10,565 nt of DNA, from positions 1 through 10,565 of the forward strand of contig JWZX01000019.1 in NCBI GenBank assembly GCA_001275005.1, read 5' to 3'. Origin of the DNA: Chrysochromulina tobinii. Its lineage: Eukaryota; Haptophyta; Prymnesiales; Chrysochromulinaceae. Within the stretch, counting starts at the first letter, position 1. Each line of letters opens with the position of its first letter. A program made the translations under genes and the position numbers. The notes under the pieces were generated by a model. That model worked only from the letters and a program-made list of their open reading frames with translations. It did no database searches and had not been told where the DNA came from. Below, one piece after another: positions 7,801 to 10,565 of this stretch.

Positions 7801-8846
7801 TCGGAGCATCTCATGCAGCCCCATGGCGAAGGGGAAGTTGTGATCGACCAGCTGTGCCCATAAGCTTATGGAGCCTGAGCGCGGCTGAGCGCATAGCGCG
7901 GCTGGGGCCATGAAGTTCTGCGAGACGGCGGAGGTCCACTCGAGATTGACGACGGCGTGATGCCAGCCGGCTGGGATGAAGACCATGTCGCCCGCCCCCT
8001 GCACGCACCTGTGGGGAGGCGAGGGCGCCGTGGTGAGCACTTGCATGCGCGCACCTCACGAAGACCATGTCGCCCGGCCCCTTGCACGCACTCGAGCATC
8101 GTGAGCTTGCCCGCCACCGCGCTCCGCTGCAGCCGCGGATGCTCATCCAAGAACCAGCAAACGGGCAGCTGATGCTTTCCTTGGGCAAAGTGCTCGAGAC
8201 CGTGCACGGCCATGTCGGTCTCGGGCGCGAGCATGCACCAGCGCTTGCGCCCGGCCAGGCACACGTTCCACGCGCTCGTGCACAGCGGGTCCACGTGCAG
8301 GAAGGTGCCGCTGCGCGCGCCGCCAAAGAAGCAGTAGCGCGCGCGCTTCGAGCCTGGGATCTCCGCGAGGAGGTCGTCGGCGAAGAAGGAGGGCGGCGCG
8401 AAGTCGTCGAGCAGCGCCGCGCGCTCGCCCTGGAAGCTGCGCTCCACCAGGTAGTATGGCGAGTCGGCCGCGTTGTTCGCTGCGTACTCCACGTACTCGC
8501 GCAGCGGCAGCCGCACATCATCAGCAAGGTCCATCTCAAAGTCGCCATAGTGCGCCACGAGCGCCTCGGCGCTCGACCACCGCTCGGCTGCGCGCCAGCC
8601 CCACGCCTTGGCGGCGCCGCGCATCACAAAGGGCGTCGTACGCGCGCTCAGGCTCGCCGCGAGAGGCTGCTCCGCCGCATCCACGCGGAGCTCCTCCATC
8701 GTCGTCGCCGCCGGTGGCGCAGCACCCAGGCTATCGACAACGCGGACGGCCTCCTCGCCACGCTCACGAATGTTGTGCAGAGTCGAGCTGCCGAGCGGCT
8801 CCAGCCAGCGTCGGGCCATCGGCGAGGTTGGCTCCGAGAACTCCAT
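4803..8846 (-). CDS. JmjC oxygenase - SET methyltransferase fusion, 8 exons, ~1127 aa
   Basis: Exons in transcript order (plus coordinates): 8846-8092, 8008-7800, 7698-7152, 7076-6845, 6779-6114, 6030-5854, 5684-5494, 5409-4803; the TAG is at 4803-4805. All eight join in frame. Residues ~70-290 are a JMJD6-like JmjC domain: TPFVMRG, then GTFLHVDPLCTSAWN with metal ligands H184 and D186, 2-oxoglutarate Lys at GRKRW (K201), and FIPAGWHHAVVNL with the third ligand at H269. The last ligand lies beyond intron 1. A Thr/Asp-rich linker with ADAHHG repeats (~412-456) follows. Residues ~582-862 resemble a SETD/Rubisco-LSMT SET domain: DTLLSIPL, GRLFVALLRLL, FRWAALLTQTRAR, LCPLIDLAAHAS and ERYGFFD. A Glu/Ala-rich helical tail resembles the LSMT substrate-binding region. 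All seven introns look like insertions with direct repeats. Two separate genes remain possible, but no stop intervenes. Confidence 0.82.
5410..5493 (-). mobile_element. Introner-like intron 7 (84 nt)
   Basis: The donor is GCGTG|GTGGGT and the acceptor CCCCACAG|GTGGGT. A 40-nt direct repeat (5370-5409 and 5454-5493) with a few mismatches is spaced by the intron length. The core is at 5433-5449. Splicing leaves one copy of WVPDxxLEACPLF; read-through leaves two and stays in frame without a stop, so retention would be tolerated. Confidence 0.85.
5685..5853 (-). mobile_element. Compound introner-like intron 6 (169 nt, three cores)
   Basis: The donor is CACACCGCCGAG|GTGCGC and the acceptor CCCCACAG|GTGCCC. 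Cores lie at 5831-5847, 5775-5791 and 5708-5724. An extra copy of the exon 7 start lies inside (5725-5751; true copy 5658-5684, spacing 67 nt), and a 56-nt tandem unit copies the exon 6 end. An inverted repeat with 10-bp arms and a 3-base loop spans 5800-5822. An internal CCCCACAG acceptor could compete. The simple donor-to-last-acceptor event joins VLHTAE to VPVTPHELL in phase 0. Confidence 0.82.
6031..6113 (-). mobile_element. Intron 5 (83 nt): same architecture, unrelated body
   Basis: The donor is GCCTCG|GTTGGG and the acceptor CTTCCTCATCAG|GTTGGG. A perfect 19-nt direct repeat (6012-6030 and 6095-6113) is spaced by the intron length, as in its neighbours. The inserted body lacks the GCATGCAAG core and carries four ~10-nt tandem units of the type TGATTGCCTA. 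A CTCACC near the start of the body is shared with the other introns and may be the branch site. Splicing gives DLAAHAS-VGPVASLRLG in frame. Confidence 0.88.
6475..6528 (-). repeat. 27-bp tandem duplication in exon 5 (SARHDASSP x2)
   Basis: Two identical 27-nt units (6475-6501 and 6502-6528) encode SARHDASSP twice, at residues ~665-682, inside an insert of the SET region. A 7-nt partial third copy follows. The duplication is in frame and looks recent. Confidence 0.92.
6780..6844 (-). mobile_element. Introner-like intron 4 (65 nt)
   Basis: The donor is CTCGAG|GTACGC and the acceptor CCCCACAG|GTACGC. A 20-nt direct repeat with one mismatch (6760-6779 and 6825-6844) is spaced by the intron length. 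The core is at 6803-6819. Splicing yields LEVRPNSARGASLHAGAG and then DTLLSIPL, the expected start of an LSMT-type SET domain. Without splicing the frame is wrong, so this intron is strongly supported. Confidence 0.92.
7077..7151 (-). mobile_element. Introner-like intron 3 (75 nt)
   Basis: The donor is CTCTCG|GTGCGC and the acceptor CCCCACAG|GTGCGC. A 27-nt direct repeat with one mismatch (7050-7076 and 7125-7151) is spaced exactly by the intron length. The core is at 7103-7119. Splicing gives VLRSRCARLCWLETPELAR with one copy of CARLCWLET; the unspliced frame has two. The length is a multiple of three and has no stop. Confidence 0.87.
7298..7432 (-). repeat. 18-bp coding minisatellite in exon 3 (ADAHHG, 7.5 units)
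   Basis: The 18-nt unit GCTCACCACGGCGCGGAC in the sense direction encodes the hexapeptide ADAHHG seven times, then degenerates to ADAVV. It sits in the linker between JmjC and SET. His-His and Asp in every unit could bind metal, but nothing in the sequence proves it. Confidence 0.9.
7699..7799 (-). mobile_element. Introner-like intron 2 (101 nt), two tandem elements
   Basis: The donor is CTCCGAG|GTGCGCGC and the acceptor CCCCACAG|GCGCGCGC. Two cores lie at 7777-7793 and 7723-7739. The distal unit ends in CACACCGCCGAG, not the pyrimidine tract, so the two are probably removed as one intron. It contains an 8-bp inverted repeat at 7748-7768. Splicing joins EMLR to GARPALAARL with phase 1 kept. 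The downstream direct repeat is short here (7 of 8 bases). Confidence 0.8.
8009..8091 (-). mobile_element. Introner-like intron 1 (83 nt) of the JmjC-SET gene
   Basis: In the sense direction the donor is CTCGA|GTGCGTGC and the acceptor CCCCACAG|GTGCGTGC. The first ~32 nt of the intron (8091-8060) copy the start of exon 2 (8008-7978) with a few mismatches and a 1-nt indel. The shared core lies at 8032-8048. Removal gives LTMLECVQGAGDMVFIPAGW, an intact JmjC segment; reading through it destroys the domain. Confidence 0.9.
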
Positions 8847-9069
8847 GTTCACTATGAATACACAGCGACGCGTCGGTATCTCCGGAAAGAGAAAGAGCGG
8901 CGAGACCCATGTATGAACTCGGGAGGGAGCGCGCCCGCCGACATGGGCGGTGGACCCCCAGATGTCCGCGCGGAACTAGGCGTGAATTTGCGAGGTTGGC
9001 GCGAAACTTCGCCTGTTCAACACAACGCGCTTCGAAGCACGATTTCTTTTTGTGAAGGTGCGTGCAAAA
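8847..9069. promoter_or_regulatory. Divergent promoter region with E2F-like site
   Basis: These 223 bases separate the minus-strand JmjC-SET ATG (8846) from the plus-strand CUB-protein ATG (9070), so both promoters should lie here. TTGGCGCGAAA at 8996-9006 fits the E2F/DP consensus TTTSSCGC on the opposite strand and shares ten bases with the motif upstream of the J-domain gene. The part next to 9070 is AT-rich. No TATA box is obvious. Confidence 0.45.
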
Positions 9070-10565
9070 ATGCATAACCTCTTGCTGTCTGCAGCGAGCG
9101 GCTACCCGGATAGAATGGACTGCTCGCAGGCCTTGACTGTGGGCAACACCATCATGTTTGACATATCCAAAAGCGATTCCCTGAGCACGGCCTCCTTTGT
9201 CGGCAAGGCGTGCGGCGGCACGTTCACCGCCGGCGAGACGCTCACCGCGACAACAAACGCGCCAGGCCAACACCTTATGGAGCTCACTGGCGGCGCGACG
9301 TTCACTGGCGGCAAGTGCGACGGGTTGCGCATCGACAATGCTAACTCCGCGACCGTCTCGACGACGGGCGCCGGCGCCGGCGCCACGATCGCCCTCTTCC
9401 TATTCGATACCTTCTCCATCGCGCCCAAGTTTGAGACGGGCGGCTCGTCGGCCAAGGTCGAGCGTCATGTGGCGCCGGAGCCCTTGGCGGACACTTCCGC
9501 CTCGCCGAGCCCTAATGCGTCGACGATCGTGGGCACGGAGCTCACCCACAGCCTCGACGACGGACCCGCGTTCGTCGTCTGCATCTCGGCCGCCAACTTG
9601 CCCCTGGCGGGCCGCCTCACGGCGTGCATCATCAACGACGGCTCATGCCCGAACACGATATCGCGCCCGTACCTGTCCACCGCGGTCGGCGGCACTGGCC
9701 TCTACCGCATCCCGGCTGGCAACTCCACCATCGACCCGTGCGCCTTCTACCGCGCTGCCGCGAGCACGCGCGCCGGGCGTCGTGTCTGGCGTGACTCGCG
9801 TCGTGTCGGGCGTGACTCGATGACGGCCGACGACGGGCTGCGCAAGGGCGCGCGCCAGGTCTTTGAGGTCGCGCTCGAGGAACCCTTCATCGAGGGCAAG
9901 GTCGGGGACGCCGACGTTAAGTACGAGTACTCGTTCCCGTACGGCCAGACGAATGTGAATGAGGATACGGCGGGCGGCGACCCCGTCGAGGAAGCGGCAA
10001 AAAGGGGCGGGGTGCCTCTGCGGTGGGTGGAGCGCTTCGACGGCGCACTCGTGCTGCTCGGGCTCGGGTTGCTCGGGTTCATCTTGGTTGCAGGTTGCTC
10101 GGAGCAGGATCGGTGCAGACCAAACAAGCGCTCCGCGAGTCGGTCGAAAACCAATCGCTCCTACCGTAACAAGTGGTTCGAACTGGCCTTGCTCGCGCAC
10201 TTGGTCCCGCGCGTCGCCGACGCACAGAGCAGCGCCTACTTCACCGTCGCCTCCGGCCCATGCACCGTCGATCCGAGCGCCCCGAACTGCATTCGCTCGC
10301 CCAACTTTCCGTCGAATTACGGCGTCAACGAGGCGTGCTCCATCACGTCGACCGCGCTCGCCATTGGAAGGCCCCTGACAGCGACCTCCTTTGTTACGGA
10401 GGCTGGTTACGACTTTCTCTACATGCCTAGCCACCCGTCAGGGACGTTGACGGCCTTCTCAGGATCGACCGGACCTTCCAATTTCATCTTGGGCCCGGGG
10501 ACGATCCAATGGTCTTCAGACAACAGAGCCACCAGTACCGGCTGGCGAGTGTGCGTGCCGCTTGC
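9070..10565 (+). CDS. Secreted/membrane protein with CUB domain, partial at 3' end (498+ aa)
   Basis: A stop-free frame runs from the ATG at 9070, the first after in-frame stops upstream, to the window edge. The N terminus (MHNLLLSAAS) is a weak, short signal peptide; CTTGCTGTCTGCAG at about 9077-9092 could instead be a 3' splice site, with the signal exon upstream. Residues ~16-115 form a Cys/Gly/Thr-rich, beta-like region (LTVGNTIMFD, CGGTFTAGETLTATTNAPGQ, ELTGGATFTGGKCDG) that resembles reeler-like ectodomains, though I cannot confirm the family. A transmembrane segment (GALVLLGLGLLGFILVAGC, ~326-344) is followed by a basic stretch and a second hydrophobic segment (FELALLAHLVPRVADAQ, ~370-386). 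Then comes a CUB domain from ~394: IRSPNFPSNYG, a conserved Cys, GYDFLYM, LTAFSG, TGWRVCV. The second hydrophobic segment looks like a signal peptide, so two genes joined by a missed boundary are possible. Extracellular recognition or adhesion is inferred. Confidence 0.72.
   Translation, partial: MHNLLLSAASGYPDRMDCSQALTVGNTIMFDISKSDSLSTASFVGKACGGTFTAGETLTATTNAPGQHLMELTGGATFTGGKCDGLRIDNANSATVSTTGAGAGATIALFLFDTFSIAPKFETGGSSAKVERHVAPEPLADTSASPSPNASTIVGTELTHSLDDGPAFVVCISAANLPLAGRLTACIINDGSCPNTISRPYLSTAVGGTGLYRIPAGNSTIDPCAFYRAAASTRAGRRVWRDSRRVGRDSMTADDGLRKGARQVFEVALEEPFIEGKVGDADVKYEYSFPYGQTNVNEDTAGGDPVEEAAKRGGVPLRWVERFDGALVLLGLGLLGFILVAGCSEQDRCRPNKRSASRSKTNRSYRNKWFELALLAHLVPRVADAQSSAYFTVASGPCTVDPSAPNCIRSPNFPSNYGVNEACSITSTALAIGRPLTATSFVTEAGYDFLYMPSHPSGTLTAFSGSTGPSNFILGPGTIQWSSDNRATSTGWRVCVPL
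9778..9819 (+). repeat. 21-bp tandem duplication in the CUB-protein gene (RRVWRDS/RRVGRDS)
   Basis: Two 21-nt units (9778-9798 and 9799-9819) differ by one base and encode RRVWRDS and RRVGRDS. The duplication is in frame and lies in the ectodomain before the transmembrane segment. Confidence 0.9.

Noticed and set aside
6467-7843. Long plus-strand open frame (458 codons) opposite the JmjC-SET gene
   Set aside because: Its translation is low-complexity and includes the antisense of the repeats and introns. The minus strand gives coherent exons with domain motifs.
5410-8091. CRISPR-like array from nine near-identical short repeats
   Set aside because: Spacing is irregular, hundreds of coding bases lie between copies, and each copy coincides with a splice boundary in a eukaryotic gene.
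8067-9077. Plus-strand open frame (336 codons) over the JmjC exon
   Set aside because: It is antisense to clear JmjC motifs, Arg/Ala-rich, and has no recognisable family.
10050-10100. A 10-nt direct repeat (GGTTGCTCGG) bracketing a CAG, as a possible tiny intron
   Set aside because: It would be about 26 nt long, shift the frame and delete the transmembrane helix, and it shares no sequence with the introner family.

Overview
The window looks like nuclear DNA of a GC-rich unicellular eukaryote, most likely a microalga (a haptophyte- or pelagophyte-like genome is my guess). The reasons are GT-AG introns, eukaryote-only domain types (BEACH, VPS9, JmjC, LSMT-type SET, CUB), many low-complexity and tandem-repeat tracts in coding sequence, and no bacterial operon signals. 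The taxon is inferred from style only. I saw no tRNA, rRNA or CRISPR array.

Layout: (1) 2-2503 (+), 3' part of a gene encoding a BEACH domain, an IQ motif and a VPS9 Rab-GEF domain, with a repetitive tail; it is open at the left edge. (2) 2504-2821, convergent intergenic DNA. (3) 2822-4618 (-), an intronless J-domain (DnaJ-like) multi-pass membrane protein. (4) 4619-4802, short spacer. (5) 4803-8846 (-), an eight-exon gene that I reconstruct as one ~1127-residue protein joining an N-terminal JMJD6-like JmjC oxygenase to a C-terminal SET domain of the Rubisco-LSMT/SETD type. (6) 8847-9069, divergent promoter region. (7) 9070-10565 (+), a secreted or membrane protein with a repeat-like N-terminal ectodomain, a transmembrane segment and a CUB domain, running off the right edge.

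The outstanding signal lies in gene 5. Six of its seven introns are built from one short element, whose core reads GCATGCAAGTGCTCACC in the sense direction and which ends in a pyrimidine tract and CCCCACAG. There are nine copies, all in the sense orientation. In six of the seven introns, the intron begins with a 19-40 nt copy of the first bases of the next exon, so intron length equals the spacing of the direct repeat (65, 75, 83, 83 and 84 nt, and 67 nt for the inner unit of intron 6). Removing these intervals joins all eight exons in frame and restores JmjC and SET motifs across the junctions. This is an introner-like family caught at high density in one gene, while the two genes upstream of it in the window show long uninterrupted frames. 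One intron has the same architecture but an unrelated body, and one intron carries 20 nt of coding sequence from another exon of the same gene.

The genes do not form an obvious pathway. BEACH-VPS9 and the J-domain membrane protein suggest membrane traffic and proteostasis, JmjC-SET suggests protein hydroxylation/demethylation plus lysine methylation, and the CUB protein is extracellular.
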